Shown here: positions 35,169-46,527 of the stretch, piece after piece
Position numbering within the stretch: position 1 is the first letter of the stretch
Layout of the letters: each line of letters starts with the position of its first letter
Source of the DNA: Zymoseptoria tritici IPO323
Taxonomy: Eukaryota; Ascomycota; Dothideomycetes; Mycosphaerellales; Mycosphaerellaceae
Length of the DNA: 64,000 nt
Direction of reading: 5' to 3'
NCBI RefSeq assembly: GCF_000219625.1
Contig: NC_018200.1
Coordinates: 434,001 to 498,000, forward strand
Program-made: the position numbers and the translations under genes
The notes under the pieces: model-generated
Databases searched by the model: none
What the model saw: the letters and a program-made list of their open reading frames with translations, nothing else
What the model was told of the DNA's origin: nothing

Positions 35169-36318
35169 AAGTACCTTGATCCGACTGCATTCTTTCCAGC
35201 TTCCATTCTTGTTGCATTTCAAATCACATGACCGTTTGCCCAAGACTAAAGCTATCCTCCATTTCACCATCAGAACAGAACAGCCTCGGTGCTATGTCCC
35301 CAGAAATTCGAAAGAGCTCGCAACGACACTCTTGCTTGGCCATGCGCAATCGACTTCTTTTGCTGTTCCGCGCCCACTTATCTACGTGTGTTGGATGGGA
35401 AATATGCACGAGTTGGTTAATTCGTACCGGTGAGCGGTTGGGTGCTGATTCAACCAGCGAAGTGAGAAAGTCGAATGAAACATGCCAAAGGAGAAGACTG
35501 TTCACAATGTGGACCTCGGCGGAGCGACCAAAGCTCTCATCGAGATGCTCTTGATAGCCTTCGAAAGATGACAATGACGGCTTCATCTGCGAAAGGATGG
35601 TCTGCTGCAAGTGGGGATCCATGGGATTGCACTGGTCGTCCTCGATGATCGGGCCTTTGGGAATACTGTCTATAGTCGACAGTCTTTGCATCTGTCTGTG
35701 ACTTAGCTGTTCCTCCGCCAAGAGCGATCTTCCTTTCGTGCTCCTCGTACGAATCTACACATTCCGAGTCAGCCCGAGTCAGCTGCGGACGATCATGTCT
35801 CACACTATTTAGCCTCAAGGTAACGCAGAACGAGTGCATATGTAGGCCGTCGTTAAAGCTTCCAGGCTTGACCGCCACGCAAGCACTCCGAGGGGAGAAT
35901 GCTAGACTAGGGCAGGGCCGGGAGAAGAGTTCCACAGCCCACGTGGTCCAACAGGATGGCTAGAGCACGCTTCGGGACTGGAGTTTTGCTAGACAGTACT
36001 GCCTTGCAATCAAGAATAACCGAACGGTCCGACGCAATTGCATCTTCGCACAGGCAGGCAGTCATAGACTACAGCAGCGGTATAATCCGCGAGCCCATCG
36101 GCAGGATCAAATCCACTTGAGTGCAACCTTCCCCTCGACGGTAACCTTGTGCCGCATTGGAAAGCGACGCATACTTCGGCCGGACGATATCACTCTGACC
36201 ATCCAACGGCCGCCCTCCGACTATCTTAAGCATTATCCAGTACAATTCAAAACTCATCCTAACCCAACCCAAGCGCCTCTAATTCTCCCCGCAAAATGAA
36301 TATCCTTCTGCACAATCG
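35169..36318. other. No supported gene
   Basis: Two minus-strand frames (35224-35721, 165 codons; 35537-35935, 132 codons) and their plus-strand shadows lack domain motifs. I see no repeats, RNA genes or RIP signature. Confidence 0.35.
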
Positions 36319-39000
36319 TTACACGTTTCGCCTGAATCTCGCAGGATTCGAGTCTTCGACCAAATGCACCAGTAACGCTTCGGCAGCTTCGGCAACGGTG
36401 CCATTTAGCTTCTCCAGGCCGCTAATGTCCTGCAACAGAATTGCTACCACCTGGATCCCATCAAGCTAGCCTGCTTCTGCGACCATCTCCCGTACGATAC
36501 TTTGGTCCGAAGTCTGATGCTTGCCCGTCAAACTAACAATCTGAATAACAGCATCGGTGCGCGCATCTGCCTCGTCTAGTCGACGTCAGTTTTAAGATCA
36601 CATGTTATGCTAGGAAGACTCACGATCCAGCTGAGCGAAGACACTTGCCACAGAGTAGTAGGATGCTGCGAGCTGTTCACACGAAGTTAGTGCACGCATC
36701 TATAGCTCGAGGTACAGATTGAACATTACGTTCCAGTGTATTGCCCACTCTAAGGAGAATTCGTCGAGTGAGGTGGTAATGAAGGGGAGGAATGGGGAGG
36801 TTGTGAAGAGGTGGAGGGTTGTGCTAAGGGTTTTGGTGGGGAGGGGATGGGATCCGACGTTGGCGTGGTAGGTTTTGGGTCTATTGGTGGAGGAGTCTGC
36901 GGGGAGGGAGGGAGCGGTGCTTTAGGCCGCGGGAGGAGTGGATGCGGATGAGGCGTAGGAGGAGTTGGTTGTGCGGAAGATTTTGGGCGTCAGTCAGAGT
37001 AGTCCTTCGCACCTCCGCTCCCTGGATTCTGCATCAAAGCCTGCAATTCCGGCGTGGTGCCGCAAGCACCCACTCCCTCCTTCACCATCCTATGAACATA
37101 TCCCGGGTCCCAAACATGTTGACACATCGAGACCACCTCGTCCGTCAATTCCACGGTCCCTCCTAGCTTAACGGGATATGGAACGTCGTCGGGTCGAAAG
37201 CTTTGTCCTGGTCGGCTTGCGCGCGCTGAGAGCTCTGGGTTCGCACAGCTGTGTCCGTCGTCTCCAGGATCTCACGCAATGTCCTGTTGATGGTGCCGTC
37301 ATTCAGGTTGAGAAGGTACCGCATCGACTCGATCTGCTGGTCGAACATACATCTCGGGCTGAAAGAAAAGGTGGAGCATAAGCCTGGCTAACGTGGATCC
37401 GTCTCTAAGATGCTGGTCTTGCGGAAGAAGTGTTCGCCCTGGGTGAATCCTTAATCTTGTGAGTGCAGCCGATCTCGAGGATCCGAGGACTGAAAGGTCG
37501 TTCCGAATGTAGATAGGAAAACGAAGTAGCATCCAGCACGACGAGTGTTCTGAGCCTGCAACTTGCTGCGCAGTAGACTGTCGAGGGTCAGATATTGCAT
37601 GTCTATGTCGACAGGCTGCTTGTGGCCACTCCGGCTCTTCGCCAGCAGGTTTCGCATCGTCGTAATGTTGCTCGGCAGGGTGTAGTCTTCCACCGGAGAG
37701 CAATAGCTCGCTTGCTTTAAGCTACCTTGGACCAGAGGAAGAAAGCCCGCTCACCGGAGTTCGGAAAATGGCACCCTTTTCGTCCTGAGTCCAGTAATCC
37801 AGTGATACCGCACGAAAATGTGCGAACAGATCGGTTGTCTCCGTGCCCAGTAATCCGAAATTAAGCCACGTACGATCAAGCCTTCGACGAGCACGAAACA
37901 CACATCGCAGAATTCTTGCGCGACCCAATTGTTCGTCCATGCATAGTAACAGCTGCGGCGGTGATCGAGCTTCCTACAAGGCGTCACACTGTACATCTTG
38001 GCATCGATCGGTATCATATGCACACCTTTTCCGCTGTGTGTCTTGATCCAAGCCTGTAGGAGAGGGTCCGACATGTCGTCTCGTGGGATGTCGAGAATTG
38101 GATTTCCAGACAGGAGCATGAAGCCGTCGGCGCCTGCTTTTTCGCTGCCTTCCAAGAACGTTAGCGTTGCCGAAACCTACGAAACGATGCCATGGAACCT
38201 ACTTCGACCGGCTCTCAGAGCGCAACGCATTGCGCCAGGTGGTTTCCCATTCTCGGGCTGACCGAGTGCTACCTTGATCTTGTCAAAGACCTTTGCTCCG
38301 CACACCGCCGCGCTCAAGCAGTAGAGGTACCGATCTTTTAATGCCCGCGGCAGTATCCGCGATAATCTCGCCTACTCGGTTTGTGAAGGCGACGCAGTTT
38401 CAAGGATAGGTTCGTTAGCCGAGACGGTGTTTTTCAGGAGCGGGGTCAAACGAAGGATTAGACTGCGTGTTGTGATGCTCGAATTCTGAAGCTCGATAGT
38501 AGACTCCTTTAAGAGTCGGCATGACCTTGGACATGTGAATTTCGGGGTGTTCCAGTCCATGCTCGAGCACTTTCGTTCTCCGGCCACTTCTAGAACGACC
38601 ATGCAGCACTAGAAGAGAGATGTTAGCGCAGGACACATCTTGCCTCTCTAGAACCCTCCTTCAAGCACTAACCTATCCGTTACCACAAGCACTTGGCTAG
38701 CAGAGAGATCATGTTTGAGCTGTGCAATTGCAGCACATTATTACCGGCCCATCAGAGGTCCTGGGTTATGGCCTTAACTGAATAACGGTCCGCAACGACA
38801 TCCCGGATCTTGGCCAACCCTCAATCAAGTCCAGCTAAAGGCAGTCGAAACCCTTGCTCAAGTACTGACGATGGCGACGCAAGCCAGTGCGGATTAAGAC
38901 CGATTCGATCTCGTAAGCGCAGAGACGGAGAACTCGGAGCCACAGACACCACTGTGACAGGACGACGATGAGTCCAACGACATGCTGAAGTCTCGAGTAT
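36319..39000 (-). pseudogene. Intron-bearing minus-strand gene relic, unknown product
   Basis: Protein-like segments follow one another on the minus strand. At the 3' end the frame VASVFAQL, DEADARTDAVIQIVSLTG, ILLQDISGLEKLNGTVAEAA ends at TAA (36319-36321). A canonical 48-nt intron (36576-36623) is visible, with GTGAGT, a branch-like CTGAC and TAG, and removing it keeps the frame. An in-frame TAG remains at 36466-36468. Upstream pieces include 37163-37348 (QIESMRYLLNLNDGTINRTL) and 37451-37693. The frame at 37751-38155 holds SGNPILDIPRDDMSDPLLQAW. Near 38.8 kb the strand reads LAKIRDVVADRYSVKAI. A second likely intron ends near 38.61 kb with GCTAAC and AG. Internal stops separate several pieces. 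The product is not recognised. Confidence 0.4.
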
Positions 39001-39283
39001 TTAGTCACGAGGAAGCCCTACACGCAGACAGTCCTGACATGGCCATTCCAGGCGGGTGAGGCGTTGACAGCACCGGCAGAAACCCACCAAGCCATTGGTG
39101 GGACACCATCTTTCTAGCAGTTCAAGGCATCGGTTCCACCTCTCGAGACGCACACCTCTCTCGCACACACGTCGCCCACCGAAATGCGCCCAAAACCCGC
39201 CTCATCACGAAAAAAAGCCTCGCAATCCGGCACCGTCAAAACATGTGCCCGCCCTAAAACACCTCAGTGCCAGGAACCACGCT

Positions 39284-39757
39284 TCAAACAAGTCGCAGAT
39301 GGAGCACGCGAGAGACCACCTGCAGAAGCTCGCCAGTGCTGACGGTCGCTTCGCAGAATCGCCTGCTCAGGCTAATAGCACACTTCGAGTCCCTTGCATC
39401 TACTTCGCAGCCACGGAGAAACCCGATAAATGCTCCTTTGGACCTTTGGTCGACCGGCTTAGACATGAATGTGGCATGGATCTCGATGCAAAGCTTCCGT
39501 GAGGGAGCAATGCCGGATGCATGGAATGGGCAACATCCAGAGCGGCATTGGCCGACGCAACGAGCCGACTGTTCAACGTAGAAGTTAAAGTCCGAATCTG
39601 CGCCGCAAGAGCCGGGAAAGAAGACCTCTACCGCACGAGAGCCAGAAAGCACGAGACCCGCCCTGGCCATGCCCGCGACAAGTGCAGTTGCGTTGCTAGA
39701 GTATTGCGCAGGGCTCCATATTCTTGTCCTAGGTAATGGCAGCGAGATGATCGGCAT
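39284..39757 (-). pseudogene. Fragment of a fungal nucleotidyltransferase-like family
   Basis: The 157-codon minus-strand frame contains AGLVLSGSRAVEVFFPGS and then DSDFNFYV. From memory this matches a widespread family of fungal hypothetical proteins with the pattern GSRAxxxFxPGSxxxDSDxDFYV. That pattern resembles the GS...DxD metal-binding signature of the nucleotidyltransferase fold. The second acidic residue is Asn here, so a catalytic site, if there ever was one, would be impaired. Similarity fades after about residue 65 and the frame ends early compared with family members of several hundred residues. I call it a fragment. No substrate or partner can be named. Confidence 0.4.
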
Positions 39758-42135
39758 CGCCAGTGCTGTTGAAGAAGTTGTGTAGAAGGCCGCTGGCGAA
39801 GTGGGACATGATCGCAGGAAGAATGGTGAACTTTGGCTGGAGGAGTATATGAAGCCGGTGAAGTTGCTGGAAACCAGGCTGACAGAATGCGACTGTAGCG
39901 GCTACCAGAGGTGACGGAGCTGGTGCGAATAGCAAAAGAGGTGCAGGCTCTTGTGTAGCGTCTCGCCGCAGAGGAGCATCGAAGTCGGCTTAAGCGTTAA
40001 TCGCGGTTCTGCAGGCAAGTGTTGCTGGATATCTGCTGAACATGATGTCTAACCAGATCTCAGCACCTGGATCGTAGGATTTAGGGATTGCCTCGGTAGT
40101 GTTTGCATCCGGTAGTAACGACTAGTATGAAAGCCTTGCCATAGGATTGCATGTCGCCGTGCTGTGTGGAGCCAATCTTATAGAGACGCAGGGCTTACTC
40201 GGACGACTGTTCACTCTGCTCAGCGGAATAGAGACGTCTGACGCCGCATGGCCTCGCTGCTTCGTCGAACGAGTATCGTTTGGTTAGTGGACCTACACCA
40301 GCTCCTGCTGTTCCGCATCCTGTGAGAAAGAGGGACCTGCAAGTCCACCAACGGTTGGCGGCAGAGCTCTCTTGCCTAGACGATAACAGAGCGCTTCGAC
40401 TCGAGTATCGGCGCGGAGGTTGCTGCTCAAGACCACTACAGAATTGCTAGAGAAGCTCCTTGTTAACGGGGCAGTTGCTCGAGACGTTCTCCTTGCCGAG
40501 GATCATTAACTTGGGGTGGATGACGCTACGGTAGATCTCGGCGCAGACTTCGTTAACGATGTTGGACTCGAGAGCGGTGCGCGGCATTGTCTGTTCGGAT
40601 TGTTACTGGCAGATGCAGCATCGATCGATGGGAGTTCCTACCGGCGACGGAAAAGAGAGCGGAGAAGCTCTTAAAGTCCTCGGCGGGCTTGCACTCCTCG
40701 GTGAGGTAGTCATTAGGCTGCCTAGTGTGTCAGCTAAGATATGTCATATCTCGCGAGTGCGCTTACCTGAATGAATGCCTTGCTCGTAGCAGCGAATGGA
40801 GAAAACAGGAGCCGTGGATGGTGCGCATAGTACGTCCTGCTTCTGAGCTCGCGCGAGCGTTTGACTGCAGTGCTAGTGGAGATCCGTCGATCTTCCGGAA
40901 GTGGTCTGAGAATATAGATCTTCTACATGCCCATTTCTGGCCGGTACTGCGACTCTCCGCGCGAGTAATTTGGTAATGACGTGCGTGCTTGCTCGAGATT
41001 GTGCGTAGCATTGGCTAGGCGCACTGCTGTGCTTTATTGGATCATGTGCGGTGTCGGGCTATAGTCACAAGGCTCTTTATGTCGCGACCTCGCCATGTGG
41101 GGAGGGTTCGGCCGTCGTTAGTGCGACTTCACTAGACTCATTCCGCGTGTCGGTGCCCGTTCGCCGGTGCGGCGGCTTGTGCACTTGCCGCTCAGTCTTG
41201 CCCAGCTGTTGCTTCGTGAGATGAGTAAAATCGCAGTCGACTTTGCAGCAGCTGCGTTGTCCACGAGTCCTCGCACCGAACACTACGAGATGTCAGCCAC
41301 CCTCGCACTCCCGCGCCTTGCCTTCTCTCAACGCCGGGCCGCTCCATCCTGTGGGAAAACCTGCGAGAATGGTTTCTGAGACCTGCTGCTCGGATATAGC
41401 ACTGATCGAGACCAGTCCATGCGCGGCTCCATACCGCGAGTCCATATCGCCTGATCCTCGTCAGCAAGGCCGGCCCAAGGTTTCAATTCTCATGCAATAA
41501 CCCTACCATTCTATTCTCCTCTTGAAGCAAATCCCCTCGCGCGCACCAGATGTCCTTACTCGTCGTCCTCTTACTACCCGGTCCAAGCAAAGCGCTGTGC
41601 CTCCCGAGCTCGTAGTCCTCCCATCTCTTCTTCCCGCAAGGCTTCCGGTTGTGATGAGGATGCGACCGTGAAAATGATAAGCTCTGAGAACCACGGGTTG
41701 GCGGTCAAACGAGGTGGAGGTCCTGGTGGGTCGGAAAACGAGGTCTACCCGCATGTGTTGCTCCTGCGATGGGAGATGAAGGTGTTCATAGCTCTTCTGA
41801 GTCGGTTGAAGTGTGTGGTCGAGCGAGACTCGTGTCCATATGTGTCGTGCTGGTCGCCATTTCGAGAGATGGCGATAGTATCCAACGTAAGCATGAGTGG
41901 TCGTGGGATTGAGTGTTGTGCGTATTCGGTATGGCCGTTTGGGGCTCGGGGTGGGATTGGCGGGCGGCGGTTGGTGGGATGTCGGCGCGGAGGCTCGTAG
42001 GAGGCAATCCGCAGTGGAAAAACATAAGCGAAGACAGATGTCTTCCAAGTACCACCTCAGTATAGATATTCCAACGAGGAAGATCCAGATTCCCAAGACA
42101 GCCGACCTTCCTCCGTACTCTAAGAGTCGAGCTGT
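39758..42135. other. No supported gene over about 2.4 kb
   Basis: Only short frames and one 212-codon minus-strand frame (41503-42141) without domain motifs. I see no repeats, RNA genes or RIP composition. The sequence may be decayed gene DNA, but nothing specific supports that. Confidence 0.4.
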
Positions 42136-42265
42136 GAGCATGCCTCAGGCCGACATATCGTCAACTTTGTGACGATCTTCCTGCCTCAGGCCACAATATC
42201 GTCAACTTTTTGACGATCTTCCTGTCTCAGGCCAACATATCGTCGATTCTTGACCATCTTCTACT
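42136..42265 (+). repeat. Dispersed hairpin repeat, locus 3 (three 41-bp units)
   Basis: Three units start at 42143, 42184 and 42225 with a 41-bp period. The core is CTCAGGCC, then ACATATCGTCAACTTT, then TGACGATCTTCC. In the second unit ATCGTCAA and TTGACGAT are perfect arms around a short CTTT loop. The third unit is diverged (CGTCGATTCTTGACCAT). It lies just upstream of the Gln-rich relic and could once have been part of its 5' region. Confidence 0.88.
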
Positions 42266-43645
42266 ACACCTTTTCCCATTCCCAGCAACTTTCTCCATGC
42301 AACTCCTCTTTACGACAGTCATCAGTGCCGGCTTCCAAATCCAGCTCAGCAACAACCTCGACAATATCAACCTCAGCAACGACAGCGGCAGCAATCTGAA
42401 CCTCAGCAACCTCAGCAACAGCGACCTCAGCCGAGAGCTCTTCCGAACCACCCTCCTCCCGGCCCTCACATCCCCAATTTCCCCATCGACACCCTCCTCA
42501 CCGCCACCACCCACACTTCCGTCGCCGTCGCACTCTTCACAGAAACCGCCAATCGCAAAGCCGACTCTCTCGCGATGGTCTGCAGGATGATCGAGGCCGC
42601 TGCGGAGACCGTCACGAAACCCCTTGAGCACGCCGCGTTTCGTCAAGCCTGGGCGGCTGAGGACGGATTAGACGGTGGTTATGCTGCTGTTAGGGGATAG
42701 GTATGTCCGAGACCGAGATAGGTGACCATAGCTGAGAGCGGCGCGACTGTGGCCATGAAGAGCGGCATGGCAGGAATCATGCCCGACACTACCACGAAGT
42801 AGAAGAAGGCACGTCCTCCTACGGGTGTGGACGAGAAGGTATTGCAATTTGGTGTGGCCTTGGCCCGGGAATTCCGGCACGTCTCGGAGGTTTGTCGTTT
42901 CATTTCCCCTTCTGTTCCTTTGCTATACCATCGGCATGCTGATTTCTTCCAAGAGGAACATGACTTCACTCCACCACCGCTGCATCACCGCCTCCCAGCG
43001 GTTCGCCGCCGAGGCTGATCGCACCGCCGCTCGACTTCGATTCGCCGCTTGTCAACCTGAAATGTGCCGTGCCCAGACCTACGACTCCCTTTCCACCACC
43101 ACCCGCCTTCTCTTCCTCCCCGACCCGCGGATGCTCCGCCGCTTTGTCCGACAAACTCACCCACTTCAACAGCACGCTTTCCTCCCTCGTCACCTCCCAT
43201 GTCGACACCTTCGCTCAATTGGCCGAAGTTGGTCTTCGATGTTTGCTCCGTCGGCAGGCTTGACGACACACGCTGGGCCGACGGGGCGACTGTCAGAGGC
43301 TCGCGGCGTGGTGTTGATGGACGAGGTCAAGGCGATGTGTCGAGAGATGGGTCCGGGAGGAGGAGGTGGGGAACGAGCCTCACGAAGGGATGAGTCATCC
43401 TGCTACGGATCAAGCAGTAGATGCAAGCGCTCATGGCCAAGCGCACCGCGCAGGAGCGGCCGCTGTCTGGGAGGTGGAAGTCGAAGTCGAGGTAGGAGAG
43501 GGACAGGATTTGGCTTAGGTTTCTGCCGGCGCTTGTCCGAGCGCAGGAGACGTCTGAGCGGGCGGTAGGGTTGTTGCGTGCAGTGGTGGAGGTGGAGGTG
43601 GTGGGACGACATGTGAGGGAGGTAGGGTATGGTAGTAGTTGGTGA
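42254..43645 (+). pseudogene. Gln/Pro-rich gene relic with introns
   Basis: From 42254 one phase gives a Gln-rich run (about 42325-42420). It continues with PGPHIPNFPIDTLLTATTHTS and RMIEAAAETVTKPLEHAAF, reaching TAG at 42698-42700 unless a splice site precedes it. An exon-like piece (about 42797-42889, VLQFGVALAREFRHVSE) is followed by a canonical 64-nt intron (42890-42953: GTTTGT, CTGAT, AAG). That intron joins in phase to RNMTSLHHRCITASQRFAAEADR. Near 43130 the protein-like reading shifts by one base to SDKLTHFNSTLSSLVTSHVD. Further pieces occur at about 43.32-43.37 kb (VVLMDEVKAMCREMG) and 43.5-43.64 kb (LRFLPALVRAQETSERAVGLL), ending at TGA near 43645. Helical, Gln-rich and without a recognised family. 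The phase changes suggest decay. Confidence 0.4.
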
Positions 43646-44373
43646 CTGATGGACGGCGATGATGGCTTTGATTGGATCGCGTCGGCGAGGTCGACACGGA
43701 GGGAGGTGGTGGCTCGGTCGGATTGGTGATCGGATTGGTGGTCGGAGTGGTGGTCCGAGTGGTGGCGATTGCTCGATCGGGTCGTTCCGTAGGCTCTCGG
43801 CCGGAAGAAGACTTCGACGTCCGCGGGGGTGGTGGCTGCGAAGGAGGAGGAGTGAGCACGGGAGAGGAGATGATAGGATTTCGGGGGTGCTGTCCTCTAG
43901 TCCATCGTCTCCTTTTCGTTTGGTGAGAAGAAGATTGGCCTACACCTGACCACTCTGCACAATCCAATGCTCCCCGTTTACCGGTACACATTATGTGGCT
44001 CATGGCCAATCCACTCATCCATAGGCGCCTCCGTTCAGACCAGAGTCAAAATTCTCGGACACCCTCGCCCTACAATCACCTCCACCGCTCCCTGCAGGTT
44101 CCACCGTCAGTCGGCATCAAGAACATTGGAAGGAGTGGGTCTGTCAAAACATGGCGCACCGCCCGGATGCAGAGGTGTTTGTCCTGTGGATCCAATCACC
44201 CTCAACCCCTTCAGCACACACCTCCACCGTAGAGGACCACGAGAAAGTCATGGGCTGGAAACGGAAGCCACCGACCAGGATACGGCTCCGTTAACTCCCA
44301 TCCCAGCTCCACCGCGACCTTTCTCTCGGTGCCTTTTCACGGAAGGAAGTCGACCCGCCTCGTATCTCGCAAG
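43646..44373. other. No supported gene; Pro-rich antisense frame
   Basis: A 167-codon minus-strand frame (43515-44018) is Pro/Ser/Thr-rich (PPPPPPPLHATTLPP) and overlaps the end of the Gln-rich relic. It is more likely a compositional shadow than a gene. The hAT target site follows at 44374. Confidence 0.35.
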
Positions 44374-44381
44374 GAGGGCGT

Positions 44382-44402
44382 CAGTCTGCTGAACAATCAA
44401 TC
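44382..44402 (+). repeat. hAT left terminal inverted repeat
   Basis: 21 bp, perfectly complementary to 49243-49263 and preceded by the target duplication GAGGGCGT. Confidence 0.93.
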
Positions 44403-46176
44403 CGCTGGATTGGTGGATTGGTGGATTGGTCAATTAATCAATTAATCCATAGCTCTGGTTGCTGGATTGTTGCCTTAATCAATTAATCCATGGCGTCTGC
44501 GTTAATTAAGGGTAGATTAAAGGATTGATAGTAGTGTTAAAGGGGTGGTAGAAGGTGGATTTGAGGGTGGATTTGAGGGTAGATTTTGCTCTATATACAC
44601 CTATTCGGCCGCACATTTAAGCACGGCCGCAGCAGTTCTGTTACCTGCGCAAACGACTCGCACAGAAGCTAGAAACGACGAATCTGCTGTCAAACGCTCG
44701 GCTAATAAGAAGGCTGGAAACTCCTTTAGTTTTTATAACTTAGCCGGCTATGTTTATAGTAGTAAGGGTAGTAGAGGTGTTGTTCGTAAGGCTCTTAGTA
44801 AGGGTAGTTGTAAGGCATTGTAGTCGGTTATCTAGCTTCCTTATTAGCCTTATTATCTACTAATATTACCGCCGGCTTGAAATTAGTCTATGTAATAACA
44901 CCCTCTCTCGTCTAGCTCTATAGTAATATTACTGCTACAATAGTGTCTTCCTTAAGGCGGCTACGCCGGTCGGTAACTATTAAGCCGGTAGAGCTAAACG
45001 TACGTTTAGGCTCGTCGCTTATCGGCGGTGTTATAAGGACGTCTAGTGCTATACGTGTTAATTAAGGCTATTTAATACGGTAATTCTACTACTATTAGTA
45101 GACGTTGTCGACGTTATAGTCTACTTTAAGGGACGTATAAACCGACTATTACTCGGCCGGTATTAACGCCGTCCGCTACTACTTAGCTCGCTCTTTATCG
45201 CTACTATTAGCTATGCCGGCGAAGTCGTCTACGTCGTTATTAAGGACTCGTTAGTAGCGTAGGCCGGTCGTGTACGGTAGTAGTAGTTGTACGGTAACCT
45301 AAGAAGCTAATTAAGAAGGTGTTATCTCGCTGTTCGTAAGGTCGCTATTATTACTATTAAATAAGCTCGTAAGCGTATATTTATACTACAACGCCTTTAA
45401 CTTAGCCTTCGTAGCGGTAAGCTATGCCGGCTTCTTACTCTACTTCTTCTTAAGCTACCGGATGTTATATCGAGGGTATAGGACGACGGCTATAACGTAT
45501 ATTAGCGTATTGTCGGTAAGGGTATAGTAGGCATCTAGCTTCTACTACGCGAGGTTAATATTAGCTCGGAAGTAGTGCTCTTATTAGAGCTCTTATAACT
45601 CTAGATAGTTAGTAATAATAGCCTCTACGTTGTCGACTATATAGAGTCGTTTTACGCCTTCGAAGTAAGTAAGGAGGTATTTAAGGACTAGCAACACCTA
45701 CTATATCTAACTATGCCGGCTAACCTAACCTTATAGCTTAATCGTTACCTTAGTTAATAGCCTAAGGATCTTATAATACTACTACAACATATACTAGTCC
45801 TTATATAAGAGGCGGTCGTCTAGCTATACTAGTCGAGCCTTTATTGCCGGTCGCTTATTAAGGGGCTTGTAGCTATACTTATAGAGCTAGTCGTTCTACG
45901 AGGGTGTTAGCTAATAAGGTCGATATTTATTGTACGCTCTTACGTGCCTTATAAACAGTCCATTCGTTAAACTCTAACTATATAAACTAATTAATAGTAT
46001 CGCGGAGTATAAGGCTACGGGCAATTATAGTATAGAGGCTGTTCTACCTAGTGTCGTTGTCGCGAATAAGCTTATATACAACGTCCTTACTATCGTCGCT
46101 CGCCCTCTAGAGGCTCTCGAATAACTCTACGCGTAAGGTTAAACGAAGAATGTATATAATAATGTTATAGAGCTTA

Positions 46177-46190
46177 CTAATAGGCCCTCT
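46177..46190 (+). repeat. 14-bp target-site duplication, left copy
   Basis: CTAATAGGCCCTCT here and again at 47057-47070, directly flanking the retroposon. Joining the flanks through one copy restores the hAT transposase reading, so it is a true target duplication. Confidence 0.9.
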
Positions 46191-46225
46191 GTTTGTTTGT
46201 TTGTTTGTTTGTTTGTTTGTTTGTT
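46191..46225 (+). repeat. (GTTT)n tail of the retroposon
   Basis: About 35 bp of uninterrupted GTTT repeat at the junction with the left target duplication. It is (AAAC)n on the sense strand of the retroposon. Confidence 0.92.
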
Positions 46226-46417
46226 CCATTTACGTCCTTTCGGAGTCCAAGACTATGTAGGACGGCTTTGCCATAAAGGCAAAGCAGTAGATCTAGTTAC
46301 AATCAGATTTTTCAGTATTCTTTGACCTTAGGGGAAACCCCGTGCCTAAGGCAGGACCTGCAAGCAGAATCTGCCGAAGGACTTTAAAACAGCGCAAGAC
46401 AAAGGAAATCGAACGAG

Positions 46418-46527
46418 TGTCGTTGTCTGCAGCCGGGGCTGCAGAATTTTCGCGCCAAGCTTTTTGCAGAATTGTCGTTGTCTGCAGCCTGGGCTGCAGA
46501 ATTTTCGCGCCAAGCTTTTTGCAGAAT
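46418..46527 (+). repeat. 55-bp tandem duplication inside the retroposon
   Basis: Two adjacent 55-bp units (46418-46472 and 46473-46527) are nearly identical, one differing by CCGG versus CCTGG-type changes. Each contains CTGCAGCC and GGCTGCAG as inverted arms and TTCGCGCCAAGC. Because 55 is not a multiple of three, the duplication argues against strong coding constraint here. Confidence 0.88.

Noticed and set aside
36340..36360. tRNA box B-like GGATTCGAGTC
   Set aside because: No cloverleaf can be built around it and no box A lies at the right distance.
41503..42141. 212-codon minus-strand frame as a gene
   Set aside because: No domain motif, mixed composition, and competing plus-strand frames of similar openness. 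It is compatible with chance in GC-rich DNA.
43515..44018. Pro-rich 167-codon minus-strand frame as a gene
   Set aside because: Its composition mirrors GGTGG-type low complexity on the other strand, which overlaps the Gln-rich relic. Likely a shadow.
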